Positions 51,895-61,251 of a stretch of 64,000 nucleotides of DNA are shown here, in pieces. Source of the DNA: RBG-16-49-21 sp040768125 (GTDB lineage Bacteria; Spirochaetota; UBA4802; UBA5550); the NCBI GenBank assembly GCA_040768125.1, contig JAXGNG010000002.1, positions 310,001-374,000 of the forward strand, given 5' to 3'. Every line of letters begins with the position of its first letter. Position 1 is the first letter of the stretch. Made by a program: the position numbers and the translations under genes. The notes below the pieces were generated by a model. It was not told the DNA's origin. It was given only the letters and a program-made list of their open reading frames with translations, and searched no databases.

Positions 51895-52892
51895 AGGAAG
51901 TCTGGCTCCACCTGCCATCATGGAACAAGGGCCTCGTTACGGAGGCCCTCGAATCCGGGGTAAACGCGATCGTGACGACGGCCGACCTCGTGGAGCGGAT
52001 TCGCGAACTTGGAAGGATCATGGTGATCGCCCCGGACGGCGGCGACCGCAACATTCCCGGCGACGTGGAGATCGTTGTCATAAAGGATAAAAAAGACGAG
52101 GAGAGGGCCGCGGCCTCCCTGGCCTCTCGCGCGGTGATTGTTCGCACCACGGACTGGGACATCATACCGATCGAGAATCTGATACCCCGGGGGGGCGAGC
52201 GGCTCTATACCTTCGTGAGGCATCTGGATGACGCGAGGCTCGCCGCCGCGATAATGGAGAAGGGCGTTGCGGGTGTCGTTATTGAAACCGGGGACCCCGC
52301 CGAGATAGGACGCGTGGCGTCCTACATCCGTGAGATGGACAGCGAGGCATGCGAAATGGCATCGTTCACGATCACGGGGATCAGGGGCATCGGCATCGGC
52401 GACCGCGTATGCGTGGACACCTGCGGGAACCTCGGGCCCGGGGAAGGACTCATGGTGGGCAACAGCAACCGGGGGATGTTCCTCGTTCATGCCGAGAATA
52501 TTGAAAACCCCTACGTCGCTCCCCGTCCCTTCCGCATAAACGCCGGGGCGGTGCATTCCTACGTGAGGGTGCCCGGCGGCAGGACGGTGTACCTCGGCGA
52601 GCTTCGCACGGGCGATCCCGTCCTCATCGTGGACAAGGACGGTAAAACCTACACGTCCTACGTGGGTCGATCGAAAATCGAAAAAAGGCCCATGCTCGTC
52701 GTGTACGCCACGGACGGCCAGCACGAGTACTCCACTGTCCTCCAGAACGCGGAAACCATTCGTCTTACCTCGCCTGACGGAAAGGCCCTGAGCGTCGCAT
52801 CGCTCAGGGAGGGGGATGTCGTGCTTGGGTGCAGTGAATCCGGCGGGCGTCATTTCGGCATGGCCGTCGAGGAGACGATTACCGAGCAATAA
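51891..52892 (+). CDS. 3-dehydroquinate synthase II (archaeal type)
   Basis: 333 residues. The family opens with a KEVWLHLPSWNKGLVTEALE type sequence and has GDRVCVDTCGNLGPGEGLMVGN, VHAENIENPYVAPRPFRINAGAVHSYV and YLGELRTGDPVL, all typical of DHQ synthase II. It oxidatively deaminates and cyclises ADH to 3-dehydroquinate for aromatic amino acids. It overlaps the aldolase gene by ATGA. This AroB-independent pathway is archaeal in origin and patchy in bacteria. Confidence 0.93.
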   Translation: MKEVWLHLPSWNKGLVTEALESGVNAIVTTADLVERIRELGRIMVIAPDGGDRNIPGDVEIVVIKDKKDEERAAASLASRAVIVRTTDWDIIPIENLIPRGGERLYTFVRHLDDARLAAAIMEKGVAGVVIETGDPAEIGRVASYIREMDSEACEMASFTITGIRGIGIGDRVCVDTCGNLGPGEGLMVGNSNRGMFLVHAENIENPYVAPRPFRINAGAVHSYVRVPGGRTVYLGELRTGDPVLIVDKDGKTYTSYVGRSKIEKRPMLVVYATDGQHEYSTVLQNAETIRLTSPDGKALSVASLREGDVVLGCSESGGRHFGMAVEETITEQ

Positions 52893-52925
52893 CCAACCTG
52901 CCTCCGACTTGCCAACGGCATCCCT

Positions 52926-52953
52926 ATCCCTGAAAACGGGATCCCATTTTTTC
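52926..52953 (+). terminator. Weak terminator after the shikimate pair
   Basis: ATCCC (52926-52930) pairs with GGGAT (52938-52942) around a 7-nt loop; a T6 run follows from 52947 after CCCA. The stem is only 5 bp, so efficiency is doubtful. Confidence 0.3.
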
Positions 52954-52959
52954 TATGCA

Positions 52960-53176
52960 TTCCAAAAAAAAGGATTGAACCGAGGGGGAAGTTTCATTCC
53001 TATGGAACGGAGTCCGATGCTGTGGACTCGTAGTGCCGCCCTGGGGTTTCGTAACGTGCGGGTCAAGATGGCAGAGCGGCGACCATGGCACCACTTTGAA
53101 GGCTCACGGGTGTATGGGGCCTGTCTGCAAGCCAGCATCGTTTCCTTCAGGGGATAACGGGTGTTGGCTTTTTTGT
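52960..53176 (+). ncRNA. Candidate structured RNA or leader before citrate synthase
   Basis: A 360-bp gene-free gap is rich in foldable sequence: GAGTCC/GGACTC with an 8-nt loop near 53010-53030, GTGCCGCC pairing with GGCG...GGCAC around 53032-53098, and a final long imperfect hairpin (53131-53141 with 53157-53168) followed by T6. The size of about 200 nt and the terminator suggest a small RNA or an attenuator in the citrate-synthase leader. It does not match 6S, tmRNA, RNase P or SRP RNA as I remember them. No promoter could be picked out with confidence. Confidence 0.35.
53131..53174 (+). terminator. Hairpin plus T6 upstream of citrate synthase
   Basis: GCCAGCATCGT (53131-53141) pairs, with G-T wobbles and one bulge, with ACGGGTGTTGGC (53157-53168), followed directly by TTTTTT (53169-53174). 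It lies about 80 nt before the chosen citrate-synthase start. Confidence 0.5.
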
Positions 53177-53253
53177 AATGATGGATGCGGCATCAACAGG
53201 TTAACCGCAGCCGCGCCCCGGGCATGTCGACATTACAGGAAGGGGTCTTGCCG

Positions 53254-54543
53254 TTGAGCGACGCAGTACTGCATTATAACGGGACCGACTATCCCCTCGG
53301 CATCGTTGAAGGGACGGAGGGGGAGAAGGCGATCGATATCCGCAATCTCCACAGGGATACCGGGCTCATAACCCTTGATACCGGTTATCAGAACACAGGA
53401 TCCTGCCTCTCGGCCATCACCTACGTCGACGGGGAAAAGGGAGTGCTCCGCTACCGCGGAATTCCGATCCAGGTGCTGGCGGAGAAGGCTTCCTTCACCG
53501 AGACGGCCTTTCTGCTCATCCACGGCCACCTGCCGTCGGAGGAGGAGCAGAAGCTCTTTTCGCGGCGCCTCACCGAGAATTCCATGATCCACGAGAAGAT
53601 GCTCCGTTTTTTCGACGGTTTCCCCGTAACGGCGCATCCCATGGCCATGTTGAGCACCATGGTCAATGCGCTCTCGGTGTACTATCCACTGTTCTTCACG
53701 GACAAATTCGAGAGCGACACCTTTGAATTGATGGCGGTCCGGCTTATCTCGAAGATACGCACTATCGCCGCCTATTCATACAAGCATTCAATCGGCGAGC
53801 CCTTTATCTATCCGAGGGACGATCTGCGTTATTGCGCGAATTTCCTTTACATGATGTTTCACAGCCCCGCGAAACCGTACGATGTCGACCCCTTCATCCA
53901 CCAGCTGCTGAACATACTGCTCATTCTCCACGCCGATCACGAGCAGAACTGCAGCACCTCCACGGTGAGGCTCGTGGGAAGCAGCATGGCAAACCTCTAT
54001 TCATCGATATGCGCCGGAATCTGCGCCCTCTGGGGCCCGCTCCATGGAGGCGCCAACCAGAGCGTGATCGAAATGCTCGAGAGCATCCAGAAGGAAGGTC
54101 TCACGGTGCGGCAGTGCATTGAAAAAGCGAAGAGCAGGGATTCCAACTTCAGGCTTTTCGGTTTCGGCCACCGCATTTACAAGAGTTACGACCCCCGGGC
54201 GACATTGTTGAAGGAAAAATGCTGGGAGATGATAAGAATGTTCAACATTCACGAGCCCCTTATCGACATCGCCATGGAGCTGGAGCAGGCGGCCCTCCAG
54301 GACGACTACTTCATCGAGCGCCGTCTCTACCCGAATGTTGATTTCTACAGCGGGCTTCTCTACCGGATGATGGGCATCCCCACGGAAATGTTCACGGTGA
54401 TGTTCGCCATCGGTCGGCTTCCCGGATGGATCGCCCAGTGGAAGGAGATGCATGACGATACGCCCCTTAAAATCGGACGACCCCGTCAGGTTTATATCGG
54501 AACGCATCTCGCTGATTACGTGCCGGTGGAGAAGCGGGGGTAG
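53254..54543 (+). CDS. gltA: Citrate synthase
   Basis: 429 residues if started at the TTG at 53254, which follows AGGAAGGGG and gives an N-terminus (SDAVLHYNGTDYPLGIVEG) like other bacterial GltA proteins; a TTG at 53248 and an ATG at 53224 are alternatives. Active-site motifs: GPLHGGANQSVIEML, GFGHRIYKSYDPRA and YPNVDFYSGLLYRMMGIP, carrying the two histidines and the aspartate. The length and ending are those of the type II hexameric form. It condenses acetyl-CoA with oxaloacetate and lies directly before the acetyl-CoA-forming NifJ. Confidence 0.94.
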   Translation: MSDAVLHYNGTDYPLGIVEGTEGEKAIDIRNLHRDTGLITLDTGYQNTGSCLSAITYVDGEKGVLRYRGIPIQVLAEKASFTETAFLLIHGHLPSEEEQKLFSRRLTENSMIHEKMLRFFDGFPVTAHPMAMLSTMVNALSVYYPLFFTDKFESDTFELMAVRLISKIRTIAAYSYKHSIGEPFIYPRDDLRYCANFLYMMFHSPAKPYDVDPFIHQLLNILLILHADHEQNCSTSTVRLVGSSMANLYSSICAGICALWGPLHGGANQSVIEMLESIQKEGLTVRQCIEKAKSRDSNFRLFGFGHRIYKSYDPRATLLKEKCWEMIRMFNIHEPLIDIAMELEQAALQDDYFIERRLYPNVDFYSGLLYRMMGIPTEMFTVMFAIGRLPGWIAQWKEMHDDTPLKIGRPRQVYIGTHLADYVPVEKRG

Positions 54544-54707
54544 CGGTGCCGCCGAAGCGGCGCGGGGTCCCCGGCCGCGGCAAGCAGCGGATACAGTGTC
54601 TGACCCGTGTGCCGATTTTTACAGCATGCGCGTGCATGCGTCATTGGACCGGCGCGGGGCGAGAGCATGATATACCAGATGAACACCAGTCGAAAAGGAG
54701 CCGATTG

Positions 54708-57700
54708 ATGTCCAAAAAAAAGATGACCAAATCCATGGACGGCAACATGGCAGCCGCCCATGTCGCCTATGCCTTTACCGAGGTCGCGACGATTTACCCG
54801 ATAACCCCCTCGTCGCCGATGCCGGAATACGTCGACGAATGGGCCGCCCATGGGCTGAAGAACATATTCGGCGAAAAGGTCAGGCTCGCGGAGATGCAGT
54901 CCGAAGCGGGGGCCGCGGCGTCGATGCACGGCGCGCTCCAGGCGGGGGCGCTGGCCACGACCTTCACGGCATCCCAGGGGCTCCTTCTCATGATCCCCAA
55001 CATGTATAAAATGTCGGGCGAGCTGCTTCCCGGCGTCATGCACGTGACCGCCCGGTCAATTTCCGCGCACGCCCTGTCGATTTTTGGTGACCAGGCCGAT
55101 ATCTACGCCGTTCGCCAGACCGGTTTCGCCATCCTCGCCAGCGGTGGCGTCCAGGAGGTGATGGACCTCGGGAGCGTGGCGCACCTTGCCGCTATCAAAT
55201 CGCGGGTTCCCTTCCTTCATTTTTTTGACGGTTTCAGGACCTCGCATGAAATCCAGAAAATCGAGGTGCTGGAGTATAAGGACCTGAAAAAGCTCGCGGA
55301 TTGGACTTCGATCGAGGAGTTCAGGAAGCGAGCCCTGAACCCGATGGATCCCGTTACCAGGGGTACGGCGCAGAACCCCGATATCTATTTCCAGCTTCGG
55401 GAGGCGGCGAATCCCTATTACGAGGCGGTCCCGGACATCGTTGAAGGATACCTCAGGGACATGAGCGCGCTTACCGGAAGGGAATACCATCCCTTCGTGT
55501 ACTACGGCGCTCCCGACGCGGAGCATATCATCGTAGCCATGGGTTCGGTGACGGAAACCATACGTGAGACGATCGACCACATGATGGAGAAGGGAGACAA
55601 GGTGGGCCTCATGACCGTCCACCTCTACAGGCCCTTCTCGGCGAAGCATTTTTTCAAGATGCTTCCGAAGAGCGTCAGGCGCATCGCCGTCCTGGACCGG
55701 ACCAAGGAGCCAGGGGCAACCGGCGAACCGCTCTACCTGGACGTGAGGGACATCTTCTACGGCCGCGAGAACATGCCCCTTATCGTGGGTGGGCGGTACG
55801 GTCTCAGTTCCAAGGACACAACCCCGGGCCAGATTATCGCGGTATTCGACAACTTGAGACAGCCGGAGCCGAAAAACGGTTTCACCATAGGCATCACGGA
55901 TGACGTCACCTTTACGTCGCTTTCGGTGAAGGAAAACTTCAGCACCGCGCCGAAAGGCACCTTTGCCGCAAAGTTCTTCGGCATCGGTTCCGATGGAACC
56001 GTGGGGGCGAACAAGAATTCCCTGAAGATAATCGGCGACCACACCGACATGTACGCCCAGGCCTATTTCGCCTATGACGCCAAGAAGTCGGGAGGGGTCA
56101 CGGTGTCGCACCTCCGCTTCGGCAAAAAGCCGATACGTTCGACTTACCTTGTTATCCGTCCCGATTTCGTGGCGTGCCATGTCCCCTCTTACCTGGAGCA
56201 ATATGACATGCTCAAAGGCCTTAAGAAGGGCGGGACATTTCTGCTGAACAGCATCTGGGACGCCGAGGAGACAAAGCGGCGACTCCCGGACCATATCAAA
56301 AAGTACCTGGCCGAGAACGACATCAGTTTCTATATCATCAACGCAACGGAAATCGCCGAGGAGATAGGCCTGGGCACCCGAACCAACAGTATCATGCAGG
56401 CGGCCTTTTTCAAGCTGGCGGACGTCATCCCCTACGATGAGGCCACGGGATACATGAAGGAAGCCGTGGACGCCACGTACGGGAAAAAGGGCGACGATAT
56501 CATCAGGATGAATTACGCCGCGATCGAGAAGGGTGCCGAGGGCCTGGTCAGGGTCGAGGTCCCGGCGGAGTGGAAGGACATCGTGACGGATGCCGACGCC
56601 GCGCGCGGCGAGGTCCCGGAATTCGTGCGCGAAATCGCGGACCCCATGAACCGCCTGGATGGAGACAGCCTTCCCGTGAGCGCATTTTCGGACATGCCCG
56701 ACGGCACTTTCCCGCCCGGTACCACGGCCTACGAAAAGCGGGGTATCGCGGTCCATGTGCCGGAATGGCAGCCCGATGAATGCATCCAGTGCAACCAGTG
56801 CTCCTATGTCTGCCCCCACGCCGTTATCCGGCCCTTCCTCCTTGACGACGCCGAGGCGGCCGCAGTCCCGGAGGGGACCCGGCTTGTCGACGCCAAGGGG
56901 AAGGGACTCGAGGGCTACAAGTTCAGGATACAGATAAGCCCCCTGGACTGCACCGGCTGCGGCAATTGCGAACAGACCTGTCCCGCGAAACCGAAGGCCC
57001 TGATCATGAAAAATCTTGATGACCAGATGGCGGAAAGTGCCCGGTGGGCCCATTTCAGCCGCACTGTCACGTACAAGGACACCCTGGTAGCGAAAAGCAC
57101 CGTGAAGGGGAGCCAGTTCGCCCGGCCCCTCTTCGAGTATTCAGGCGCCTGCGCCGGATGCGGGGAGACCCCCTACATCAAGCTCATCACGCAGCTCTAC
57201 GGTGACCGCATGATGATCGCAAACGCGACGGGATGTTCATCGATCTACGGCGGTTCCGCGCCAGGCACCCCGTACTGCGTCAATTCTGAAGGGCACGGTC
57301 CATCATGGGCGAGTTCCCTATTCGAGGACAGCGCCGAATACGGTTTCGGCATGAAGATTGGCGTCGAGCAGCTCAGGGACCGGGTCGAGGAATGCGCGCG
57401 GGAACTCATCAGGGGCGGCGCGTCCCCGGCCCTGAAAGAGGCGCTCAGCGAATGGATCGAAGGCCGGGACGACGCGGAGAAATCAAAAAAAGCTTCGACG
57501 AAACTCGTGCCTCTTCTTGAGTCGGAAAAAGACGATAACGCCCGTGAAATCCTCCGCCTGAGGGACTATCTCCCCAGGCGCTCGATCTGGATTATCGGAG
57601 GTGACGGGTGGGCCTACGATATCGGCTACGGTGGCGTCGACCATGTAATTGCGTCGGGCGCCGATGTCAATCTCCTGGTCCTGGATACCGAGGTCTATTC

Positions 57701-58235
57701 GAACACCGGGGGACAGTCATCCAAGGCAACGCCCGTGGCCGCCGTCGCCAAGTTCGCCGCGGCGGGGAAAAGGATCAGGAAGAAGGACCTCGGCATGATG
57801 GCGATCACCTACGGGTATGTCTACGTGGCCCAGGTGGCCATGGGAGCCAGCCAGTCACAGTTCCTCAGGGTTGTCCAGGAGGCGGAGGCGTATCCAGGCC
57901 CCTCTCTCATCATCGCCTATTCGCCGTGCATCAACCATGGCCTCCGGGCCGGCATGGGCAAGAGCCAGCTTGAATCAAAGCTCGCGGTGGAATGCGGGTA
58001 CTGGCACCTCTTCCGCTATAATCCCCTTCTCGAGAAAGAGGGGAAAAATCCATTCGTTCTTGACTCGAAGGAGCCTGACTGGAATAAATTCCGGGATTTC
58101 CTCATGGGGGAGGTGCGGTACACGTCCCTCAAGAAGGAATTCCCCGACGTTGCCGATGAGCTCTTCAAGGCCGCGGAGGAGAACGCCAGGTGGCGATATA
58201 ATTCCTACCGAAGGCTCGCGAGCCTCGAATACTGA
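54708..58235 (+). CDS. nifJ: Pyruvate:ferredoxin (flavodoxin) oxidoreductase
   Basis: 1175 residues, the length of single-chain PFOR. The start at 54708 has AAAAGGAG upstream. Order of domains: N-terminal pyrimidine-binding part (YPITPSSPMPEY), a central domain, two [4Fe-4S] clusters in CIQCNQCSYVCPH and CTGCGNCEQTCPA, a third cluster beginning CAGCGETP, and thiamine-diphosphate motifs near GDGWAYDIGYGG and NTGGQSSKATP. It oxidises pyruvate to acetyl-CoA and CO2 with reduced ferredoxin, the anaerobic route. It lies between citrate synthase and an Ldh_2 dehydrogenase. Confidence 0.97.
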   Translation: MSKKKMTKSMDGNMAAAHVAYAFTEVATIYPITPSSPMPEYVDEWAAHGLKNIFGEKVRLAEMQSEAGAAASMHGALQAGALATTFTASQGLLLMIPNMYKMSGELLPGVMHVTARSISAHALSIFGDQADIYAVRQTGFAILASGGVQEVMDLGSVAHLAAIKSRVPFLHFFDGFRTSHEIQKIEVLEYKDLKKLADWTSIEEFRKRALNPMDPVTRGTAQNPDIYFQLREAANPYYEAVPDIVEGYLRDMSALTGREYHPFVYYGAPDAEHIIVAMGSVTETIRETIDHMMEKGDKVGLMTVHLYRPFSAKHFFKMLPKSVRRIAVLDRTKEPGATGEPLYLDVRDIFYGRENMPLIVGGRYGLSSKDTTPGQIIAVFDNLRQPEPKNGFTIGITDDVTFTSLSVKENFSTAPKGTFAAKFFGIGSDGTVGANKNSLKIIGDHTDMYAQAYFAYDAKKSGGVTVSHLRFGKKPIRSTYLVIRPDFVACHVPSYLEQYDMLKGLKKGGTFLLNSIWDAEETKRRLPDHIKKYLAENDISFYIINATEIAEEIGLGTRTNSIMQAAFFKLADVIPYDEATGYMKEAVDATYGKKGDDIIRMNYAAIEKGAEGLVRVEVPAEWKDIVTDADAARGEVPEFVREIADPMNRLDGDSLPVSAFSDMPDGTFPPGTTAYEKRGIAVHVPEWQPDECIQCNQCSYVCPHAVIRPFLLDDAEAAAVPEGTRLVDAKGKGLEGYKFRIQISPLDCTGCGNCEQTCPAKPKALIMKNLDDQMAESARWAHFSRTVTYKDTLVAKSTVKGSQFARPLFEYSGACAGCGETPYIKLITQLYGDRMMIANATGCSSIYGGSAPGTPYCVNSEGHGPSWASSLFEDSAEYGFGMKIGVEQLRDRVEECARELIRGGASPALKEALSEWIEGRDDAEKSKKASTKLVPLLESEKDDNAREILRLRDYLPRRSIWIIGGDGWAYDIGYGGVDHVIASGADVNLLVLDTEVYSNTGGQSSKATPVAAVAKFAAAGKRIRKKDLGMMAITYGYVYVAQVAMGASQSQFLRVVQEAEAYPGPSLIIAYSPCINHGLRAGMGKSQLESKLAVECGYWHLFRYNPLLEKEGKNPFVLDSKEPDWNKFRDFLMGEVRYTSLKKEFPDVADELFKAAEENARWRYNSYRRLASLEY

Positions 58236-58274
58236 CGCCGCAGCGGTGGCGGCCTCACGCGGGAGTTGAATGAG

Positions 58275-59381
58275 ATGAAAGACACGGTGGTCTGGATAGA
58301 TTTCGATACCATGGAGCGATTCATGACCGACGTGTTCATCGCGGCGGGCGTTCCCGTGGAAGACGCGAAAATATGCGCCGACGTGCTCATCACTTCCGAC
58401 AAGCGGGGGATCGATTCCCACGGGATCAACAGGCTGAAACCGATCTACATCGACCGGATCCGGGACGGGATCCTTTCGCCGGTCACGAAGATCGATATCG
58501 TCAGGGAGGGACCCACCACGGCGGTTCTGGACGGCAATAACGGCATGGGTCACGTGATAGGGAAACGCGCCATGGCGATGGCCATTGACAAGGCGGACAA
58601 GTACGGCATGGGCATGGTGGCCGTGCGCAATTCATCCCACTACGGAATATGCGGGTACTACGCGATCATGGCAGCCGAAGCGGAGATGATCGGCGTTACC
58701 GGGACCAACGCGCGTCCGAGCATCGCCCCGACCTTCGGCGTGGAGAACATGCTCGGCACCAACCCCCTTGTTTTCGGCATGCCCACGGACGAGGGTTTCC
58801 CCTTCGTGATAGATTGCGCGACCTCGGTATCGCAGAGGGGCAAGATCGAGGTCTATGCCCGCGAAGGCAAGGCACTTCCGGCGGGATGGGTGGTCGACGA
58901 GCGCGGCGAATCGACGACGGATGCGGGCCTGGCCCTGGAAAAACTCATTGACGGTACCGCGGCCCTCGCCCCCCTGGGCGGCATTGGCGAGGAGGGGGGA
59001 GGGTACAAGGGATACGGCTACGCGACGGTGGTGGAGATATTGAGCGCGGCGCTCCAGGCGGGCAACTTCCTCAAAATGCTTTCGGGCTTCGAAAACGGGA
59101 AAAAAATCCCCTACCGGCTCGGCCATTTCTTCATGGCCATAAACATTTCCCATTTTATCGAGCCATCCGAATTTAAAAAAACGGCGGGAGACATTCTCAG
59201 GGAGCTCAGGTCCTCGAAAAAAATGCCCGGTCGGGAGAGGATCTATACGGCGGGGGAGAAGGAATACCTCGCGTGGGTTGATCGAAAGGAGAGGGGTGTA
59301 CCGGTCAACATGAGCCTCAGGAAGGATATCATCGCCCTTCAGGATGAGTTTAATCTGAAAGGGTACCCTTTCCCCTTTTAA
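58275..59381 (+). CDS. Malate/lactate dehydrogenase family (Ldh_2) oxidoreductase
   Basis: 368 residues starting at the ATG after GGGAG; an in-frame TTG 9 nt earlier is possible. Family marks: DKRGIDSHGINRLKPIYID with the catalytic His, NGMGHVIGKRAM, VAVRNSSHYGICGYYA and NMLGTNPLVFGMPTDEGFPFVIDCATS. This NAD(P)-dependent family uses malate, lactate, sulfolactate, ureidoglycolate or similar 2-hydroxy acids. The exact substrate is unclear; next to NifJ and citrate synthase a malate or lactate role is plausible. Confidence 0.88.
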   Translation: MKDTVVWIDFDTMERFMTDVFIAAGVPVEDAKICADVLITSDKRGIDSHGINRLKPIYIDRIRDGILSPVTKIDIVREGPTTAVLDGNNGMGHVIGKRAMAMAIDKADKYGMGMVAVRNSSHYGICGYYAIMAAEAEMIGVTGTNARPSIAPTFGVENMLGTNPLVFGMPTDEGFPFVIDCATSVSQRGKIEVYAREGKALPAGWVVDERGESTTDAGLALEKLIDGTAALAPLGGIGEEGGGYKGYGYATVVEILSAALQAGNFLKMLSGFENGKKIPYRLGHFFMAINISHFIEPSEFKKTAGDILRELRSSKKMPGRERIYTAGEKEYLAWVDRKERGVPVNMSLRKDIIALQDEFNLKGYPFPF

Positions 59382-59408
59382 CTGAACCGTGCCGAAGGCG
59401 TGAAGCAT

Positions 59409-60035
59409 TCATCGCGCCCATATAATCCTGTCGAAATTCTTTACGCCCTGTCCCTGGAGAAAATCCTTCCATTTGACACTAACCGCCGTGCCCGTGAAAT
59501 CCGCGTCCCTGAAATGGGCGTGGTAAGGCGAAACGTCCATATCCCGTCTCGGTGTGCCCCGGGCCACCAGGCTTTCTTCGGCAGGGGACTGCACAAGCAG
59601 GGCGCCCCGCATATCCGCCCCGCTCAGGTTGGCGTGGTAAAAGTAGGCGTTTACCAGGTTGGTGTCCCGGAGGAATGCCCCCCGGGCGTCGACATGACGG
59701 CAGTTGGCGCCGCGCAGGTCCGAACCGGAAAGGTCGGTCCCGCTCAGATCCGCCCCAAGCAGGTCGGCGTTAACAAGGACCGAGTTCTTCATCCTGGCGA
59801 AACTTAGATTCGTCCCCACGAGCCTCGCCCTGGTGAGATTGATTTCTTCAAGGTTAAGGTTATAGAGATCGAATCCCGAGAAGTCAAGGCCCGCGAGCTT
59901 CTTGCTCATCAGGTATTTTCTGAAGAGGCGGCCACGGCAATCCGTTGCGAAAAGCATCGAGAAAATGGCGATAATAATGACGCATCGCCGCCACCAGGTG
60001 TTTTTCATCCGGCATGCGTGACGACTATCTGCCAT
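59409..60035 (-). CDS. Exported pentapeptide-repeat protein
   Basis: 208 residues from the ATG at 60035, which has GGAGGAGGG upstream. An N-terminal hydrophobic segment (about residues 19-33) is followed by a Cys, so it is exported or anchored. From about residue 52 the A(D/N)LxX pentads run on: LDFSGFDLYNLNLEEINLTRARLVG, then ADLLGADLSGTDLSGSDLRGA and ANLSGADMRGALL. These coil into a right-handed beta-helix. The role is unknown. An IS30 element has landed 124 nt upstream of its start and may have altered its promoter. Confidence 0.82.
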   Translation of the reverse strand: MADSRHACRMKNTWWRRCVIIIAIFSMLFATDCRGRLFRKYLMSKKLAGLDFSGFDLYNLNLEEINLTRARLVGTNLSFARMKNSVLVNADLLGADLSGTDLSGSDLRGANCRHVDARGAFLRDTNLVNAYFYHANLSGADMRGALLVQSPAEESLVARGTPRRDMDVSPYHAHFRDADFTGTAVSVKWKDFLQGQGVKNFDRIIWAR

Positions 60036-60158
60036 GAGGCGGCCCTCCTCCAGCGCGGGCCAGCGCTCCGAAGGTCGATGAGAGGCGGTGGCCCTTTGAG
60101 AAAAGATACGCCGCTGGATGCTGCCGTCAAGACATTTCACGGGCTTCCCTGGCGAAGG

Positions 60159-60184
60159 CCTCAATTCAAGGATGAAGTGCAACA
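60159..60184 (+). repeat. IS30 left terminal inverted repeat
   Basis: 26 bp; the innermost 10 bases AAGTGCAACA are identical to the right end read in inverse. The outer part CCT(C/G)AATTCAA is also shared. Confidence 0.8.
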
Positions 60185-60205
60185 TTAGGAATCAGTAATA
60201 ATAGT

Positions 60206-60278
60206 AGTCTCATGGGGGCTCTTCCCATAGGATTGAGTTTGACAGAACATAATCCGAGGAGGAACCACCCATGAGACT
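60206..60278 (+). promoter_or_regulatory. Inverted repeat enclosing the transposase start site
   Basis: AGTCTCATGGG (60206-60216) is perfectly complementary to CCCATGAGACT (60268-60278), the latter containing the ATG start. In transcripts that read in from outside, this 11-bp stem would bury the start codon and enclose the GAGGAGG ribosome site in its 51-nt loop, a known way for IS elements to block impinging transcription. Confidence 0.6.
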
Positions 60279-61251
60279 GTATTCACACATAACGAAAGAC
60301 GAGCGCCATGTCATCCAAAAAATGCTCTATTCTAGCGTATCAAAGATTGAATTGAGCAAATATCTGGGACGCGATCGATCTACCATTTATCGAGAGCATA
60401 CACGAAACAGGACAAAAGGCTATCATTATCAAGATGCACATGAACGTTATTGCGCCCGAAGGTATAGGCGTCGGAGAAAGCTCGATAGCAATGGTGTGTT
60501 ACGGCTTCTTGTATGCTCTTTGCTTATGGAGAGAAATTCCCCTGAAGTCACATCATATTATTTGAGGAGCCAGTTTCCCGGAGATCCTGAGATGCATATA
60601 TCAACTGAAGCCATCTATCAATGGGTGTATGCGCAGCATGGGGAGTACCACAATATGTTATTGCTTAATTATCTGTTCACAAAGAGGAATAAACGTCAGA
60701 AACGGTCCCTGATATATCAAAAAAGAGAACTTATTGCTGGGAAACGGAACATTTGTGAACGTCCGATAGAGGCTGATGAAAAGACTGTCGCCGGCCATTT
60801 GGAGGGTGATCTCATTACCAGTGCAGGGAATGATGCATATTTACTTACCCTGGTTGACCGCAAACTGGCGCATATCTGGGGTGTTCCAGTCCATTCCAAG
60901 GATGCGGAAATCGTATCCCGAGCTGTCGTGGAGGCACTGAACGATTTACCTGCCGGATTCGTTAAAACAATTACATTCGATAATGGTAGTGAATTCAGCT
61001 TATTTCAGAATATCGAAAAAGCATTGGAATGCAAGGTCTTCTTTGCCGATCCATATTGTTCATGGCAACGTGGGTTAAATGAGCATATCAATGGACGCAT
61101 CCGCCAGTATATCCCTAAGAAAAAAAGTTTTGCCCACTTGACCGATGATGATTTTGAGGATATCCTCTGTGCAATAAATTCGAGGCCCCGAAAATCCCGT
61201 GGGTGGCGTACCCCGAGATCGCTGTTGAATGAACTGATTTGTTGCACTTGA
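60271..61251 (+). CDS. IS30-family transposase
   Basis: 326 residues. An N-terminal helix-turn-helix (ELSKYLGRDRSTIYREHTRN) recognises the ends. The DDE catalytic domain shows EGDLITSAGNDAYLLTLVDR (first Asp), ITFDNGSEFS (second Asp) and the Glu region RGLNEHINGRIRQYIPKK. The reading frame is intact, so the element may still be active. Its last codons run into the right inverted repeat (TGT TGC ACT TGA). GAGGAGG lies before the ATG. Confidence 0.95.
   Translation: MRLYSHITKDERHVIQKMLYSSVSKIELSKYLGRDRSTIYREHTRNRTKGYHYQDAHERYCARRYRRRRKLDSNGVLRLLVCSLLMERNSPEVTSYYLRSQFPGDPEMHISTEAIYQWVYAQHGEYHNMLLLNYLFTKRNKRQKRSLIYQKRELIAGKRNICERPIEADEKTVAGHLEGDLITSAGNDAYLLTLVDRKLAHIWGVPVHSKDAEIVSRAVVEALNDLPAGFVKTITFDNGSEFSLFQNIEKALECKVFFADPYCSWQRGLNEHINGRIRQYIPKKKSFAHLTDDDFEDILCAINSRPRKSRGWRTPRSLLNELICCT

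Noticed and set aside
52816..53157. 113-residue frame over the gap before citrate synthase
   Set aside because: It begins inside the DHQ synthase II gene in another frame and covers the foldable leader; no ribosome site or motif.
52960..53176. Identification of the structured gap as 6S RNA, tmRNA, RNase P or SRP RNA
   Set aside because: None of the conserved core sequences that I remember for these RNAs could be found, so only a generic structured RNA is claimed.
59400..59807. Repetitive plus-strand frame with AQVGVVKV-like repeats
   Set aside because: The repeat is the reverse complement of the pentapeptide coding repeat, so it is not an independent gene.
60173..61251. TGA as the IS30 target duplication with short AGTGCAACA ends
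   Set aside because: The complementarity continues outward for 26 bp in register on both sides, and a matching AGG triplet flanks those longer ends, which explains the data better.
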